Part shown: positions 41,846 through 53,744 of the stretch, one piece after another
Numbering within the stretch: position 1 is the first letter of the stretch
Layout of the letters: each line of letters begins with the position of its first letter
Assembly: GCA_024235995.1 (NCBI GenBank)
Contig: JACKLI010000001.1
Span: 2,046,001-2,110,000, forward strand
Direction: 5' to 3'
DNA length: 64,000 nt
Source of the DNA: Burkholderiaceae bacterium
GTDB lineage: Bacteria; Pseudomonadota; Gammaproteobacteria; Burkholderiales; Burkholderiaceae_C
Position numbers and translations under genes: made by a program
The notes under the pieces: model-generated
Database searches by the model: none
What the model was told of the DNA's origin: nothing
Seen by the model: the letters and a program-made list of their open reading frames with translations, nothing else

Positions 41846-42670
41846 ATGAAGACCCTGTTGCCGCACCGCCCCCGCGTTTTGCTGGCCCTGGCCGCCCTGG
41901 CCCTGGCCGGATCGGCGCTGCTGGCCGGCTGCGCCGCCCCTGGCGGGGCATCGGGCGCCGCGCCCTCCGAGCTGGCGACCTCCATGGACGACAGCGCCGC
42001 GCGCAAGCGCGCCGAAACCCATCTGGCGCTGGCCAGCGGCTACTACGAAAACGGCCAGTACCCGGTGGCGCTGGATGCCGTCAAGGCTGCCCTGCAGGCC
42101 GATCCCAGCTACGCCAAGGCCTACGACGTGGCCGGCAGCATCTACGCGGCCCTGGGCGACAACGCGCGCGCCTTCACGCACTTCAACCGGGCGCTGGAGC
42201 TCGACCCGCAGAACGCCAACGCCATGCACAACCTGGGCTGGCTGCAATGCCAGGCCGACCACTACGCCGAGGCGCAGGCCCTGTTCGAGCGCGCCGTCGC
42301 GGTCCCGGCCTACCTGGGCCGCGCCAAAACCCTGATGGTGCAGGGCATCTGCCAGGCGCGCGCCGGCCAGGCCCGGCAGGCCGAGGCGACGCTGATGCGC
42401 TCCTACGAGCTGGATGCCGGCAACCCCGTCACCGCCTACAACCTGGCGCTGCTGCTGTACCAGCGTGGCGACAACGAGCGCGCGCGCTTTTACATCCGGC
42501 GGCTCAACAACAGCGAGCTGGCCAACGCGCAGTCGCTGTGGCTGGGCATCAAGGTCGAGCACCGCCTGAACGACCGCAAGGCCATGGAGCAGCTGGCCGG
42601 CCAGCTGCGCCGGCGCTTTCCGGCCTCCAGCGAGCTGATTGCCTACGAGCGGGGGCGATTCGATGATTGA
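41846..42670 (+). CDS. pilF: Type IV pilus biogenesis lipoprotein PilF/PilW
   Basis: Outer-membrane pilotin-like lipoprotein that helps assemble or stabilise the PilQ secretin. 274 residues: lipoprotein signal ending LLAGC, then tetratricopeptide repeats (LALASGYYENGQYPVALDAV; YDVAGSIYAALGDNARAFTH; HNLGWLQCQADHYAEAQALF). AAGGA precedes the ATG. It overlaps the RodZ-like gene by 8 bp and follows rlmN by 5 bp, the order seen in many proteobacteria. No other pilus genes are in the window. Confidence 0.93.
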   Translation: MKTLLPHRPRVLLALAALALAGSALLAGCAAPGGASGAAPSELATSMDDSAARKRAETHLALASGYYENGQYPVALDAVKAALQADPSYAKAYDVAGSIYAALGDNARAFTHFNRALELDPQNANAMHNLGWLQCQADHYAEAQALFERAVAVPAYLGRAKTLMVQGICQARAGQARQAEATLMRSYELDAGNPVTAYNLALLLYQRGDNERARFYIRRLNNSELANAQSLWLGIKVEHRLNDRKAMEQLAGQLRRRFPASSELIAYERGRFDD

Positions 42671-43607
42671 ACCCCAGTCCGGCTTCGGTCCGTTGGACGC
42701 CACGCGGCCGGCTTCGCTCGACGCCACGCTGCCGGCTTCGCTGGAGGCGGCGCCCGTGCCGTCCAGCGCGCCCGCGTCGGCCGGCGCCATGCTGCGCCAG
42801 ATGCGCGAGGCCGCCGGGGTGGACGCCGGCGTGCTGGCCAGCGCCATGAAGGTGTCGCTGTCCAAGCTCGATGCGCTGGAGCACGACCGGCTCGAGCAGC
42901 TGCCCGACGTGACCTTCGCCCGCGCGCTGGCCTCGGCCATCTGCCGCGCCTTCGGCGTCGACCCCGCACCGGTGCTGGCCCTCATGCCGGCCCCTGCCGC
43001 GGGCCTGCGTGCGCCCGTCTCCAACGTCAACGAGCCGTTTCACCCAGCGGGTGAAAGCGGCGTGGCCGCGCTGTCGAGCGCCTTCTCGCGCCCGCTGCTG
43101 GCCGTCATCGCCGTGCTGCTGCTGGGCGCCGCGCTGCTGTGGCTGTGGCCCACCTGGCCGATTCGCCTGACCGAGCCCGCGCCGGCTGCGATGCCCGACG
43201 CCAGCACCGACGCCGCGGCGCCCGCCGCCGAGCCGGTGCCGGCCGAGCCGCCGGCTCCCGCTCCCGCAGCCGCCGAAACCGCGGCGCCGGAACCGGTGTC
43301 CGCGGCAGCCACGCCAGCGTCGGCTGCGCAGGCGCCTGCCTCGGCGCCGGCGGCCGTGGCCACGTCCAGCAACGCGCCGCTGAGCCTGAGCGCCAGCGGC
43401 GAGAGCTGGGTGACGGTGCACGACGCCAACGACAAGCCCCTGATCAACCGCGCCCTCAAGGCCGGCGAAAGCGTGACGCTGGACGGCGCGTTGCCGCTGT
43501 CGGTCACCATCGGGCGCAAGGACGCGGTGCAGGCCACGGTGCATGGCCAGCCGTTCGACATCCGCTCGCTCGGTTCCAGTACGGTGGCGCGTTTTCAGGT
43601 CAAGTGA
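42663..43607 (+). CDS. rodZ: RodZ-like cytoskeleton-associated membrane protein
   Basis: Predicted single-pass membrane protein linking the MreB cytoskeleton to the periplasm. 314 residues: a variable leader, a helix-turn-helix domain about 40-105 ([20 protein letters not shown]...[14 protein letters not shown]), a membrane span about 137-157 ([18 protein letters not shown]), a long Ala/Pro-rich linker, and the C-terminal DUF4115 domain from [20 protein letters not shown] to the end. It overlaps pilF by 8 bp and its stop overlaps the ispG ATG, so all three are coupled. Confidence 0.9.
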   Translation: MIEPQSGFGPLDATRPASLDATLPASLEAAPVPSSAPASAGAMLRQMREAAGVDAGVLASAMKVSLSKLDALEHDRLEQLPDVTFARALASAICRAFGVDPAPVLALMPAPAAGLRAPVSNVNEPFHPAGESGVAALSSAFSRPLLAVIAVLLLGAALLWLWPTWPIRLTEPAPAAMPDASTDAAAPAAEPVPAEPPAPAPAAAETAAPEPVSAAATPASAAQAPASAPAAVATSSNAPLSLSASGESWVTVHDANDKPLINRALKAGESVTLDGALPLSVTIGRKDAVQATVHGQPFDIRSLGSSTVARFQVK

Positions 43608-44881
43608 TGGATCAGGCCGTGACAGCCCCGCAGGCTATTGCCGTGGCGCAACCGGCGGCACGCCACTCGCGCCAGGCGCGCGTGGCCTGGGGCGCGCGCG
43701 TGGTCACCGTGGGCGGCGACGCGCCGGTGCGCGTGCAGTCCATGACCAACACCGACACGGCCGACGCGGCCGCCACCGCGCGCCAGGTGAAAGAGCTGGC
43801 CCTGGCCGGCAGCGAGCTGGTGCGCATCACCGTCAACACGCCCGAGGCCGCGGCCCAGGTGGCGCCCATCCGCGAGCGGCTCGACCGCATGGGCTGCGAC
43901 GTGCCGCTGGTGGGCGACTTCCACTACAACGGCCACCGCCTGCTGACCGAACACCCCGACTGCGCGCAGGCGCTGTCCAAGTACCGCATCAACCCCGGCA
44001 ACGTGGGCAAGGGCGCCAAGCACGACACCCAGTTCGCGCAGATGATCGAGGCGGCCCTGAAGTGGGACAAGCCGGTGCGCATCGGCGTCAACTGGGGCAG
44101 CCTGGACCAGGATTTGCTGGCCGCCCTGATGGACGACAACGCCCGCCGCCCCGAGCCCTGGGACGCGCGCCAGGTGATGTACGAGGCGCTGATCCAGTCG
44201 GCCCTGGGCTCGGCCGAACGCGCCGTCAAACTGGGCATGGCGCCGGCGCAGGTGATCTTGTCGTGCAAGGTCAGCGGCGTGCAGGATTTGATCGCCGTGT
44301 ACCGCGAGCTGGCGCGCCGCTGCGACTACCCCCTGCACCTGGGCCTGACCGAGGCCGGCATGGCCACCAAGGGCACGGTGGCGTCCACCGCCGCGCTGGC
44401 CATCCTGCTGCAGGAGGGCATCGGCGACACCATCCGCGTCAGCCTCACGCCGCAGCCCGGCGAGGCGCGCACGCAAGAGGTGGTGGTGGCCAGCGAGATC
44501 CTGCAGGCGCTGGGCCTGCGCACCTTCGTGCCCAGCGTCACCGCCTGCCCGGGCTGCGGGCGCACCACCAGCACCGTGTTCCAGGAGCTGGCCAAGCAGA
44601 TCGACGACCACCTGCGCGCGCAGATGCCGGTGTGGCGCATCAAGTACCCCGGCGTGGAGGCGCTGCGCGTGGCGGTGATGGGCTGCATCGTCAACGGCCC
44701 GGGCGAGAGCAAGCACGCCGACATCGGCATCAGCCTGCCCGGCACCGGCGAGATGCCGGCCGCGCCGGTGTACATCGACGGCCAGAAGGCGGTGACGCTG
44801 CGCGGCGAGCACATCGCGCAGGAGTTTCACCAGCTGGTCGAGCGCTACATCGAGCAGCGTTTTGGCCCGGGCGGCTCCTGA
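43607..44881 (+). CDS. ispG: (E)-4-hydroxy-3-methylbut-2-enyl-diphosphate synthase
   Basis: Second-last enzyme of the MEP isoprenoid pathway; a [4Fe-4S] enzyme reducing MEcPP. 424 residues: [43 protein letters not shown], and the cluster cysteines in [19 protein letters not shown] and [19 protein letters not shown]. The ATG overlaps the rodZ stop (TGATG). A repeat copy lies between it and hisS. Confidence 0.97.
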   Translation: MDQAVTAPQAIAVAQPAARHSRQARVAWGARVVTVGGDAPVRVQSMTNTDTADAAATARQVKELALAGSELVRITVNTPEAAAQVAPIRERLDRMGCDVPLVGDFHYNGHRLLTEHPDCAQALSKYRINPGNVGKGAKHDTQFAQMIEAALKWDKPVRIGVNWGSLDQDLLAALMDDNARRPEPWDARQVMYEALIQSALGSAERAVKLGMAPAQVILSCKVSGVQDLIAVYRELARRCDYPLHLGLTEAGMATKGTVASTAALAILLQEGIGDTIRVSLTPQPGEARTQEVVVASEILQALGLRTFVPSVTACPGCGRTTSTVFQELAKQIDDHLRAQMPVWRIKYPGVEALRVAVMGCIVNGPGESKHADIGISLPGTGEMPAAPVYIDGQKAVTLRGEHIAQEFHQLVERYIEQRFGPGGS

Positions 44882-44943
44882 TTTCAAGCCAAACAAGGCT
44901 GTGGCCCGCGTCAAACATGCGCGAGCAGCTATCAAAATAACAG
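44881..44943 (+). repeat. Dispersed palindromic repeat, copy H
   Basis: ATTTCAAGCCAAACAAGGCT, GTGGCCCGCGTCAAACAT, GCGCGAGCAGCTATCAAAA. It fills the ispG-hisS gap and is one of the best-kept copies. Confidence 0.8.
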
Positions 44944-44950
44944 TATTCCA

Positions 44951-46258
44951 ATGTCTGGATCGTCTCGCATCAGCGCCATCAAGGGCATGAACGACATCCT
45001 GCCGCCGGACTCGGCGCGCTGGGAATGGCTGGAGGACGTGGTGCGCCGCGCCATGGCCGCGCACGCCTACCGCAACGTGCGCACGCCCATCATGGAGCAC
45101 ACCCAGCTGTTCACGCGCGGGCTGGGCGAGGTCACCGACGTGGTCGAAAAGGAGATGTACTCCTTCGAGGACCGGCCCGACCAGCACGGCCGCGCCGACC
45201 ACCTGAGCCTGCGCCCCGAAAGCACGGCCGGCCTGGTGCGCGCCGTGGTCGAGCACAACCTGCTGTACGACGGCGGCAAGCGCCTGTACTACATGGGCCC
45301 CATGTTCCGGCGCGAGCGCCCGCAGCGCGGCCGCTATCGGCAGTTCCACCAGATCGGCGCCGAGGCGCTGGGCTTTGGCGGCCCCGAGGTCGACGCCGAG
45401 CTGATCCTGCTGGCCGTGCACCTGTGGGCCGCGCTGGGCATCCGCAACTGGCGGCTCGAACTGAACTGCCTGGGCCAGCCCGACGAGCGCCGCGCCCACC
45501 GCGCGGCGCTGATCCAGTATTTCGAGGCGCACGCCGAGCAGCTGGACGAGGACGCGCGCCGGCGCCTGCACAGCAACCCGCTGCGCATCCTGGACACCAA
45601 GAACCCGGCGATGCAGGCCCTGGTCGAGGGCGCGCCGCGCCTGCTGGACCATCTGGGCGAGGCCTCGCGCGCCCACTTCGAGGCCGTGCAGGCCATCCTG
45701 CGCGCCGCCGGTGTGCCGTATTCGATCAACCCGCGCCTGGTGCGCGGGCTGGACTACTACAACCTGACGGTGTTCGAGTTCATCACCGAAAGCCTGGGCG
45801 CGCAGGGCACCATCTGCGGCGGCGGGCGTTACGACTACCTCGTCGAACAGATCGGCGGCAAGCCCGCGCCCGCCGTCGGCTGGGCCATGGGCGTGGAGCG
45901 CGTGCTGGAGCTGCTGGCCGAGGAGGGCGTGCACCCACCGCAGCCCGTGCCCGACGCCTACGCCATCCTGCCCGACGCGGCCAGCGTGGCCGCCGCCATG
46001 CCCTGCCTGCAGGCCCTGCGCGCATGCGGCGTGGCGGTGCAGATGCACGCCGGCGGCGAGGCCGGCCTGGGCAGCATGAAGAGCCAGTTCAAGAAGGCCG
46101 ACGCCTCGGGCGCGCGCTTTGCCCTCGTTTTCGGCGCCGACGAAATCGCCGCCGGCGAGGTCACCGTCAAGGCCTTGCGCGACGGCGCCGGCGCGCAGAC
46201 GCGCCAGCCGCTGGCCGAGCCGGCCGCCTGGGCCGACCGCCTAAAATCCCCCGTTTGA
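44951..46258 (+). CDS. hisS: Histidyl-tRNA synthetase
   Basis: Class II aminoacyl-tRNA synthetase for histidine. 435 residues: [20 protein letters not shown] at the start, YTRT-like motif 1 region ([20 protein letters not shown]), motif 2 [19 protein letters not shown], the histidine-specific [15 protein letters not shown], motif 3 region [15 protein letters not shown] and a C-terminal anticodon-binding domain. It follows ispG and leads yfgM, bamB and der, as in other proteobacteria. Confidence 0.98.
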   Translation: MSGSSRISAIKGMNDILPPDSARWEWLEDVVRRAMAAHAYRNVRTPIMEHTQLFTRGLGEVTDVVEKEMYSFEDRPDQHGRADHLSLRPESTAGLVRAVVEHNLLYDGGKRLYYMGPMFRRERPQRGRYRQFHQIGAEALGFGGPEVDAELILLAVHLWAALGIRNWRLELNCLGQPDERRAHRAALIQYFEAHAEQLDEDARRRLHSNPLRILDTKNPAMQALVEGAPRLLDHLGEASRAHFEAVQAILRAAGVPYSINPRLVRGLDYYNLTVFEFITESLGAQGTICGGGRYDYLVEQIGGKPAPAVGWAMGVERVLELLAEEGVHPPQPVPDAYAILPDAASVAAAMPCLQALRACGVAVQMHAGGEAGLGSMKSQFKKADASGARFALVFGADEIAAGEVTVKALRDGAGAQTRQPLAEPAAWADRLKSPV

Positions 46259-46278
46259 TCCGATCCTGACGACCGCCC

Positions 46279-46956
46279 ATGGCCAAACACCTCGACCTCG
46301 AAGAGCAGGAACAGCTCGACCAGCTGCGCCACTTCTGGAACACCTGGGGCAACCTCATCACCTGGGCGCTGATCGTCGTGCTGGGCGCCTACGCGGCCTG
46401 GAACGGCTGGAACTACTGGCAGCGCCGCCAGGGCGCGCAGGCCGCGGCGCTGTACTCCGAGCTGGAGCGCAGCGCCGACGCCGGCGACGTGCCGCACCTG
46501 GAGCGCGTGCTCAGTGACATCAAGGATCGCTTCGGCCGCACCGCCTACGCCGCGCAGGGCGCCCTGCTGGCGGCCAAGGTGCTCGATGAGAAGGGCAAGG
46601 CCGCCGAGGCCCGTGCCGCGCTGGCCTGGGTGGCCGACAAGGCGCCCGACGACGGCCTGCAGGCCGTGGCGCGCCTGCGCCTGGCCTCGCTGCAGACCGG
46701 CGAGAAGGCGTATGACGAGGCGCTGAAGACCCTGTCGGCCAGCTTCCCGGCAGCCATGGTGCCGCTGGCGGCCGACCGCCGCGGCGACGTGCTGCTGCTG
46801 CAGGGCAAGCGCAGCGAGGCCGCCGCCGAGTTCGGCAAGGCTTACCAGGGCCTGGGCGCCGACCGCGGCGACTACCGGCGCCTGGTGGCCATCAAGCTCA
46901 ACGCGCTGGGCATCGACCCCGAGGCCAAGGCTGCCGCGGCGGGAGCCGCCTCGTGA
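46279..46956 (+). CDS. yfgM: Inner-membrane TPR protein of the YfgM/UPF0070 family
   Basis: Single-pass inner-membrane protein, in E. coli an ancillary SecYEG/PpiD partner in periplasmic folding. 225 residues: MAKHLDLEEQEQLDQLRHFW at the cytoplasmic N-terminus, one membrane span about 28-48 (NLITWALIVVLGAYAAWNGW), then periplasmic TPR-like helices (GAQAAALYSELERSADAGDV onward). The GTG start of bamB overlaps its stop (GTGA). The hisS-yfgM-bamB-der order supports the call. Confidence 0.9.
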   Translation: MAKHLDLEEQEQLDQLRHFWNTWGNLITWALIVVLGAYAAWNGWNYWQRRQGAQAAALYSELERSADAGDVPHLERVLSDIKDRFGRTAYAAQGALLAAKVLDEKGKAAEARAALAWVADKAPDDGLQAVARLRLASLQTGEKAYDEALKTLSASFPAAMVPLAADRRGDVLLLQGKRSEAAAEFGKAYQGLGADRGDYRRLVAIKLNALGIDPEAKAAAAGAAS

Positions 46957-48098
46957 GCCGGCCCGTGACGACGCCCAGCCTGCGCAGCCTGGCCGGCGCG
47001 CTGGCCCTGCTGGCCGCCGCCGTGCTGGCCGGCTGCGCCAGCGGCTCGCCGCGGCCCAAGCCGGCCGAGCTGCCGCCCAACGTCGATCTGATCGGCGTGC
47101 GCCAGGCCTGGCACGCCACGCTGGCGCCGATCGCGTTTCCGCTGCAGGTGCACACCCTGGGCAGCCAGGTGCTGCTGGCCAGCGGCGACGGCACGGTGGT
47201 GACGCTGGACGCCCGCAACGGCGCCGAGCTGGGCCGCGCCGGCGTCGGCGCGCCCCTGAGCGCCGGTGTGGGCGGCGACGGCCGCATGGCCGCCGTCGTC
47301 ACGCGCGCCAACGAGGTGGTGGCGCTGGCGGGTGGGCGCGTGCTGTGGCGCCATCGCCTGCCCACGCAAAGCTACACCGCGCCGCTGGTGGCCGGCGGGC
47401 GCGTGTTCGTGCTGGGCGCCGACCGCTCGCTGACCGCGCTGGACGGCGGCAACGGCGCCAAGCTGTGGAGCCTGCAGCGCCCGGCCGAGCCGCTGGTGCT
47501 GCGCCAGGCCGGCGTGCTGCTGCCGGTGGGCAACACCCTGGTGGCCGGGCTGGCCGGGCGCCTGGTGGGAGTCGACCCCGACGACGGCCGCGTGCTGTGG
47601 GAGGCGCCCATCGCCTCGGCGCGCGGCACCAACGACGTCGAGCGCCTGGTCGACCTGGTGGCCGGCGTCGGCCGCGAGGGGCCGGTGATTTGCGCCCGCG
47701 CCTTCCAGACCGCCGTCGGCTGTGTCGACACCACCCAGGGCAGCTTGCGCTGGAGCAAGCCGGCCAACGGCGCCACCGGCCTGGCCAGCGACGACAAGAA
47801 CCTGTACGGCGCCGAGGCCGACGGCACGGTGATGGCCTGGAACGCCGCCACCGGCGAGCGCGCCTGGCAGACCGAGCGCCTGAAGTGGCGCGAGCTGACC
47901 GGCCCGCTGGTGCTGGGCCGCTCGGTGGTGCTGGGCGACGGTACGGGCCTGGTGCACCTGCTGTCGCGCCAGGACGGCAGCGCGCTGGACCGCCTGACGA
48001 CCGATGGCTCGGGCATTGCCGCCACGCCGGTGGCCGCGGGCAACACCCTGGTTGTCGTAACCCGTGCCGGCGGCGTGTACGCCTACCGACCCGACTGA
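46953..48098 (+). CDS. bamB: Outer-membrane assembly lipoprotein BamB
   Basis: Beta-propeller lipoprotein of the BAM complex. 381 residues from a GTG: signal with lipobox LAGC ([20 protein letters not shown]), then repeated PQQ-like propeller blades ([60 protein letters not shown]). Coupled to yfgM by a 4-bp overlap and followed by der after 19 bp. BamD, another member of the complex, is also in this window. Confidence 0.95.
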   Translation: MSRPVTTPSLRSLAGALALLAAAVLAGCASGSPRPKPAELPPNVDLIGVRQAWHATLAPIAFPLQVHTLGSQVLLASGDGTVVTLDARNGAELGRAGVGAPLSAGVGGDGRMAAVVTRANEVVALAGGRVLWRHRLPTQSYTAPLVAGGRVFVLGADRSLTALDGGNGAKLWSLQRPAEPLVLRQAGVLLPVGNTLVAGLAGRLVGVDPDDGRVLWEAPIASARGTNDVERLVDLVAGVGREGPVICARAFQTAVGCVDTTQGSLRWSKPANGATGLASDDKNLYGAEADGTVMAWNAATGERAWQTERLKWRELTGPLVLGRSVVLGDGTGLVHLLSRQDGSALDRLTTDGSGIAATPVAAGNTLVVVTRAGGVYAYRPD

Positions 48099-48117
48099 TC
48101 GACCCAAGGCGCACCGC

Positions 48118-49458
48118 GTGAAACCCGTCCTGGCCCTGGTGGGCCGCCCCAACGTCGGCAAGTCCACGCTGTTCAACCGGCTGACCAAGAGCCGCGATGC
48201 CATCGTGGCCGACTTTGCCGGCCTCACGCGCGACCGCCACTACGGCCAGGGCCACCTGGGCGCGCGCGAGTACATCGTCATCGACACCGGCGGCTTCGAG
48301 CCCACGGCCGAGTCGGGCATCTACAAGGAGATGGCCAAGCAGACGCGCCAGGCGGTGGCCGAGGCCGACGCGGTGATCTTCATCGTCGATGCCCGCGCCG
48401 GCCTGTCGGCGCAGGACCACGACATCGCCAACTACCTGCGCCGCCTGGGCAAGCCCTGCCTGCTGGTGGCCAACAAGGCCGAGGGCATGACCGAGGGCGC
48501 GCAGCTGGCCGAGTTCTACGAGCTGGGCCTGGGCGAGGTGGTGCCCGTCTCGGCCGCCCACGGCCAGGGCGTGCGCGGCATGCTGGAGGCGGCGCTGGAC
48601 GCGCTGGCGCTGCCCGAAGGCGAGGAGGGTGACGAGCCCGAGGACGACGGCAGCATCCGCCTGGCCGTGGCCGGCCGCCCCAACGTGGGCAAGTCCACCC
48701 TCATCAACACCTGGCTGGGCGAGGAGCGCCTGGTGGCCTTCGACATGCCCGGCACCACGCGCGACGCCATCCGCGTGCCCTTCGAAAAGGGCGGGCAGAA
48801 GTTCTCGCTGATCGACACGGCCGGCCTGCGCCGCAAGGGCAAGGTGTTCGAGGCGATCGAGAAGTTCTCGGTCGTCAAGACCCTGCAGGCCATCGAGTCG
48901 GCCCACGTCGTGTTGCTGCTGCTGGACGCCACGCAGGGCGTGACCGACCAGGACGCGCACATCGCCGGCTTCATCCTGGAGGCCGGGCGCGCCGTGGTGG
49001 TGGCCGTCAACAAGTGGGACGCGGTGGACGCCTACCGGCGCGAATGGGTGCAGCGCGACATCGAGGCGCGCCTGGGCTTCCTGAAGTTCGCCAACATGCA
49101 CTTCATCTCGGCGCAAAAGCGCCAGGGCCTGGGCCCGGTGTGGAAGTCGATCACGCAGGCGCACCAGGCGGCCATGCGCAAGCTGCCCACGCCCCAGCTC
49201 ACCCGCGTGCTGCAGGAAGCGGTGCAGTTCCAGACGCCCAAGCGCTCGGGCATGTACCGCCCCAAGCTGCGCTACGCCCACCAGGGCGGCATGAACCCGC
49301 CGATCGTCGTGGTGCACGGCAATTCGCTCGAGGGCGTCACCGAGGTCTACAAGCGCTACCTCGAAGGGCGCTTCCGCAAGGCCTTCGACCTGGTGGGCAC
49401 GCCGCTGCGCATCGAGATGAAGACGGCGCACAACCCCTACGCCGACAAGGACGCGTAG
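48118..49458 (+). CDS. der: GTPase Der (EngA)
   Basis: Essential GTPase with two tandem G domains that helps mature the 50S subunit. 446 residues from a [23 protein letters not shown] is the first P-loop, [20 protein letters not shown] the second; DTGGF and DTAGL are the two DxxG motifs and NKAEG and NKWD the NKxD motifs; a KH-like C-terminal domain follows ([20 protein letters not shown]). An upstream extension of the frame overlaps bamB and lacks family similarity. Confidence 0.98.
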   Translation: MKPVLALVGRPNVGKSTLFNRLTKSRDAIVADFAGLTRDRHYGQGHLGAREYIVIDTGGFEPTAESGIYKEMAKQTRQAVAEADAVIFIVDARAGLSAQDHDIANYLRRLGKPCLLVANKAEGMTEGAQLAEFYELGLGEVVPVSAAHGQGVRGMLEAALDALALPEGEEGDEPEDDGSIRLAVAGRPNVGKSTLINTWLGEERLVAFDMPGTTRDAIRVPFEKGGQKFSLIDTAGLRRKGKVFEAIEKFSVVKTLQAIESAHVVLLLLDATQGVTDQDAHIAGFILEAGRAVVVAVNKWDAVDAYRREWVQRDIEARLGFLKFANMHFISAQKRQGLGPVWKSITQAHQAAMRKLPTPQLTRVLQEAVQFQTPKRSGMYRPKLRYAHQGGMNPPIVVVHGNSLEGVTEVYKRYLEGRFRKAFDLVGTPLRIEMKTAHNPYADKDA

Positions 49459-49470
49459 GACGGATCGGCA

Positions 49471-49497
49471 CACGAAAGGGGCCCATCGCCCCTTGTG
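49471..49497 (+). terminator. Hairpin after der
   Basis: AAGGGGC CCATC GCCCCTT forms a 7-bp stem, extended by CAC/GTG with a bulge. It is not followed by a clear T tract; it may end der or mark processing before hfq. Confidence 0.5.
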
Positions 49498-49571
49498 TTC
49501 GTCCGTGGCGTCCCCATGTGGTACCTTCCATCCTCTTCAACTCAACTTCCGAACGGAACACGGAGAATATC

Positions 49572-49820
49572 GTGAGCAACAAAGGGCAACTCCTACAAGA
49601 CCCGTTTTTGAACACTCTGCGCCGCGAGCACATCCCGGTGTCGATCTATCTGGTCAACGGCATCAAGCTGCAGGGGCAGGTCGAATCCTTCGACCAGTAC
49701 GTCGTGCTGCTGCGCAACACGGTCACGCAAATGGTCTACAAGCACGCCATCTCGACCATCGTGCCGGGCCGCGCGGTCAATTTCAGCACCGCCGCCGAGA
49801 CCGCCGAATCCGAGCAATAA
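49572..49820 (+). CDS. hfq: RNA chaperone Hfq
   Basis: Hexameric RNA chaperone that pairs small RNAs with mRNAs. 82 residues from a GTG after [28 protein letters not shown], Sm1 motif [20 protein letters not shown] and Sm2 with [10 protein letters not shown], the KH residues that line the U-binding proximal face. The tail (AAETAESEQ) is short. It heads the hfq-hflX-hflK-hflC set. Confidence 0.98.
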   Translation: MSNKGQLLQDPFLNTLRREHIPVSIYLVNGIKLQGQVESFDQYVVLLRNTVTQMVYKHAISTIVPGRAVNFSTAAETAESEQ

Positions 49821-49903
49821 CCTCGTCTTGACGTTGTCCGGTCTGCGCAAGCAGCTCCTTGTCTTGTAGCAAACCGGCAACGAACGTCCCGCTGCACCCG
49901 ACG

Positions 49904-51102
<1,199 letters not shown>

Positions 51103-51106
<4 letters not shown>

Positions 51107-52512
51107 AGCCACGTTTCAATGCCTTGCGTCCGGCGGGTTGGCCGGGCCGGATCCGGGGCATGTTCAACCTGAACGACCCGCAGTGGGGGCGCGGCGACGG
51201 GCCCGCCAACGCGGACGAACCTGCGCGCCCGGACGATCGGCGCGCCTCGCCCACCCCGCCGCCTCCGCCCCCGCAACCCCCGCGCGGCAACGGCTCCAAC
51301 CAGGGTCCGCCCGACCTGGACGAGCTGTGGCGCGACTTCAACCGCAAGCTGGGCGGCCTGCTGGGCGGGCGTGGCGGCAATGGTGGCGGCGGCGGTGGCA
51401 ATCGCCGTGGCGGCACGGGCGGCGGAGGCGACTTCCAGCCCGACATGAAAAACGCCGGGCTGGGCATCGGCGTGATTGCGGCCATCGCCGTGCTGATCTG
51501 GCTGGGCTCGGGCTTTTTCATCGTGCAGGAGGGCCAGCAGGCCGTCATCACGCAGTTCGGCAAGTACCACTCCACGGTGGGCGCGGGCTTCAACTGGCGC
51601 CTGCCCTGGCCGTTCCAGCGCCAGGAGACCGTGCGCGTGACGCAGATCCGCTCGGTCGACGTGGGGCGCGACACGGTGATGAAGGCCACCGGCCTGCGCG
51701 AGTCGGCCATGCTCACGCGCGACGAAAACATCGTCGAGATCAAGTTCGCCGTGCAGTACCGCCTGAACGACGCGCGCGAGTACCTGTTCGAAAGCAAGAA
51801 CCCCGACGACGCCGTGGTGCAGGTGGCCGAAAGCGCCGTGCGCGAGGTGGTGGGCAAGATGACCATGGACAACGCCATGGCCGACGAGCGCGACCAGATC
51901 GCCCCGCGCGTGCGCGACCACATGCAGGCCATCCTGGACCGCTACAAGGTCGGCATCGAGGTGGTGGCCATCAACATGCAGCAGGGCGGCGTGCGTCCGC
52001 CCGAGCAGGTGCAGGCCGCGTTCGACGACGTGCTCAAGGCCACGCAGGAGCGCGAGCGCGTCAAGAACGAGGCGCAGGCCTACGCCAACGACGTGGTGCC
52101 GCGCGCCGTGGGTACCGCCGCGCGCCTGAAGGAAGAGTCCATGGGCTACAAGGCGCGCGTGGTGGCGCAGGCGCAGGGCGACGCGCAGCGCTTTTCGTCC
52201 GTGCTGACCGAGTACCGCAAGGCGCCGCAGGTCACGCGCGAGCGCATGTACATCGACGCGATGCAGCAGATCTACGGCGGCGTCAACAAGATCCTGGTGG
52301 ACAGCCGCGCCGGCGGCAACCTGCTGTACCTGCCGCTGGACAAGCTGATGCAGGCCGCCGGCAGCCCCGCGCCCAGCGCGCCCGCCAGCGGCAGCGCGCC
52401 GGCGTCCGGCAGCGCGCCCGCCGGCACGCCGGCCCCCGCCACCGACTCCCGCAGCCAGGACAACGGCCGCAGCCGCGACAACGCGCGCAGCCGTCCGGCG
52501 GATTTCCGCTGA
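51103..52512 (+). CDS. hflK: HflK, membrane regulator of the FtsH protease
   Basis: Inner-membrane SPFH/band-7 protein; with HflC it encloses FtsH and controls its access to membrane substrates. 469 residues: a Gly/Pro-rich cytoplasmic leader (MFNLNDPQWGRGDGP; many glycines around 85-112), one membrane span about 118-140 (GIGVIAAIAVLIWLGSGFFI), then the SPFH domain (VQEGQQAVITQFGKYHSTVG onward) and a Pro/Ala-rich tail. It overlaps hflX by 4 bp and is followed by hflC after 18 bp. Confidence 0.96.
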
Positions 52513-52530
52513 TTTTCACGCCCCCATCCC

Positions 52531-53427
52531 ATGAACAAGATCGGATTCTTCGGCGTTGCCCTTCTCATCGTCCTGGGCCTGCTCGGCTCCATGCTGTTCG
52601 TGGTCGACCAGCGCCAGTTCGGCGTGGTCTACCAGCTGGGCCAGATCAAGGACGTGATCACCCAGCCGGGCCTGAACTTCAAGTGGCCGGCGCCGTTCCA
52701 GAACGTCAGCTACATCGACAAGCGCCTGCTCACGCTCGACAGCATGGACACCGAGCCGCTGCTGACGGCCGAGAAGCAGCGCGTGGTCATCGACTGGTAC
52801 GTGCGCTGGCGCATCTCCGACCCGCAGGCCTACATCCGCAACGTGGGGCTGGACGAAAGCGCCGGCGCCACGCAGCTCAACCGCGTGGTGCGCAACGCCT
52901 TCCAGGAAGAGATCAACCGCCGCACCGTGGGCGAGCTGATCGCCTCCCAGCGCGACAGCCTGATGAGCGACGTCAAGCGCGAGGTGACCGCCGCCGTCAA
53001 GGGCGCCAAGCCCTGGGGCATCGACATCGTCGACGTGCGCATCACGCGCGCCGACTACGTGGCCTCGATCACCGAGTCGGTCTACCGCCGCATGGAGGCC
53101 GAGCGCCAGCGCGTGGCCAACGAGCTGCGCTCCACCGGCGCGGCCGAGGGCGAGCAGATCCGCGCCGACGCCGACCGCCAGCGCGAGGTGACGGTGGCCA
53201 ACGCCGCGCGCGACGCCGAGAAGGTGCGCGGCGAGGGCGACGCCCAGGCCAACGCCATCTACGGCGAGGCCTTCGGCAAGGACCCGCAGTTCGCCGAGTT
53301 CTACCGCAGCCTGGACGCCTACAAGGCCAGCATCGGCAAGAAGGGCGACCTGCTGGTGGTCGACCCGGCCTCGTCGGACTTCTTCAAGGCCCTGCGCCAG
53401 GCGCCGGCGACGGCGGGCGCGCGCTGA
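52531..53427 (+). CDS. hflC: HflC, membrane regulator of the FtsH protease
   Basis: Partner of HflK. 298 residues: one N-terminal membrane span (IGFFGVALLIVLGLLGSMLF), then an SPFH domain (VDQRQFGVVYQLGQIKDVIT; DKRLLTLDSMDTEPLLTAEK; VDVRITRADYVASITESVYR) and a helical C-terminal region rich in Glu/Arg that assembles with HflK. Located directly after hflK. Confidence 0.97.
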   Translation: MNKIGFFGVALLIVLGLLGSMLFVVDQRQFGVVYQLGQIKDVITQPGLNFKWPAPFQNVSYIDKRLLTLDSMDTEPLLTAEKQRVVIDWYVRWRISDPQAYIRNVGLDESAGATQLNRVVRNAFQEEINRRTVGELIASQRDSLMSDVKREVTAAVKGAKPWGIDIVDVRITRADYVASITESVYRRMEAERQRVANELRSTGAAEGEQIRADADRQREVTVANAARDAEKVRGEGDAQANAIYGEAFGKDPQFAEFYRSLDAYKASIGKKGDLLVVDPASSDFFKALRQAPATAGAR

Positions 53428-53446
53428 CGGGCGAGGCGAGGGCGTC

Positions 53447-53638
53447 ATGAGCGGCGAGACCCTGCTGACGGCCGTGGGCCTGGTCTTCATCCTCGAAGGC
53501 CTGCTGCCCCTGGTGGCGCCCGCCGCCTGGCGGCGCGCCTTCACGCAGCTGCTGCAGCTGCACGACGGGCAGATCCGCTTTGTCGGCCTGCTGGCGCTGC
53601 TGGCCGGCCTGCTGCTGCTGATCCTGAACGCCGATTGA
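53447..53638 (+). CDS. DUF2065 small membrane protein (YjeT-like)
   Basis: 63 residues, two predicted membrane helices ([20 protein letters not shown] and [20 protein letters not shown]) joined by a short basic loop ([18 protein letters not shown]). This length, order and position after hflKC match DUF2065/YjeT proteins, whose function is unknown. The ATG lies 19 bp after hflC. Confidence 0.88.
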   Translation: MSGETLLTAVGLVFILEGLLPLVAPAAWRRAFTQLLQLHDGQIRFVGLLALLAGLLLLILNAD

Positions 53639-53647
53639 CCCGGCGCC

Positions 53648-53670
53648 GGCCCGGCTGCCACGCCCGGGCC
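53648..53670 (+). terminator. GC hairpin after the hfl operon
   Basis: GGCCCGG and CCGGGCC form a 7-bp stem with a 9-base loop, followed by TTCG without a T tract. It is a possible weak terminator before the hisZ promoter. Confidence 0.4.
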
Positions 53671-53706
53671 TTCGACCCCACGCCCGCGAGCGCGACAGGC
53701 GCCCGG

Positions 53707-53712
53707 TAGAAT
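53707..53712 (+). promoter_or_regulatory. Candidate -10 box of hisZ
   Basis: TAGAAT, 32 bp before the hisZ ATG. The -35 region is weak. It fits a separate promoter for hisZ-purA. Confidence 0.45.
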
Positions 53713-53744
53713 CCTGTTTTCAACAGCGCCGCCAAGGCCTTGCC

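Noticed and set aside
42639..43607. Longer start for the RodZ-like protein at 42639
   Set aside because: The eight extra residues have no ribosome site and overlap further into pilF; the ATG at 42663 gives the usual short overlap.
49471..49571. A small RNA gene in front of hfq
   Set aside because: There is a hairpin but no convincing promoter plus T-rich terminator, so it is reported only as a possible terminator.
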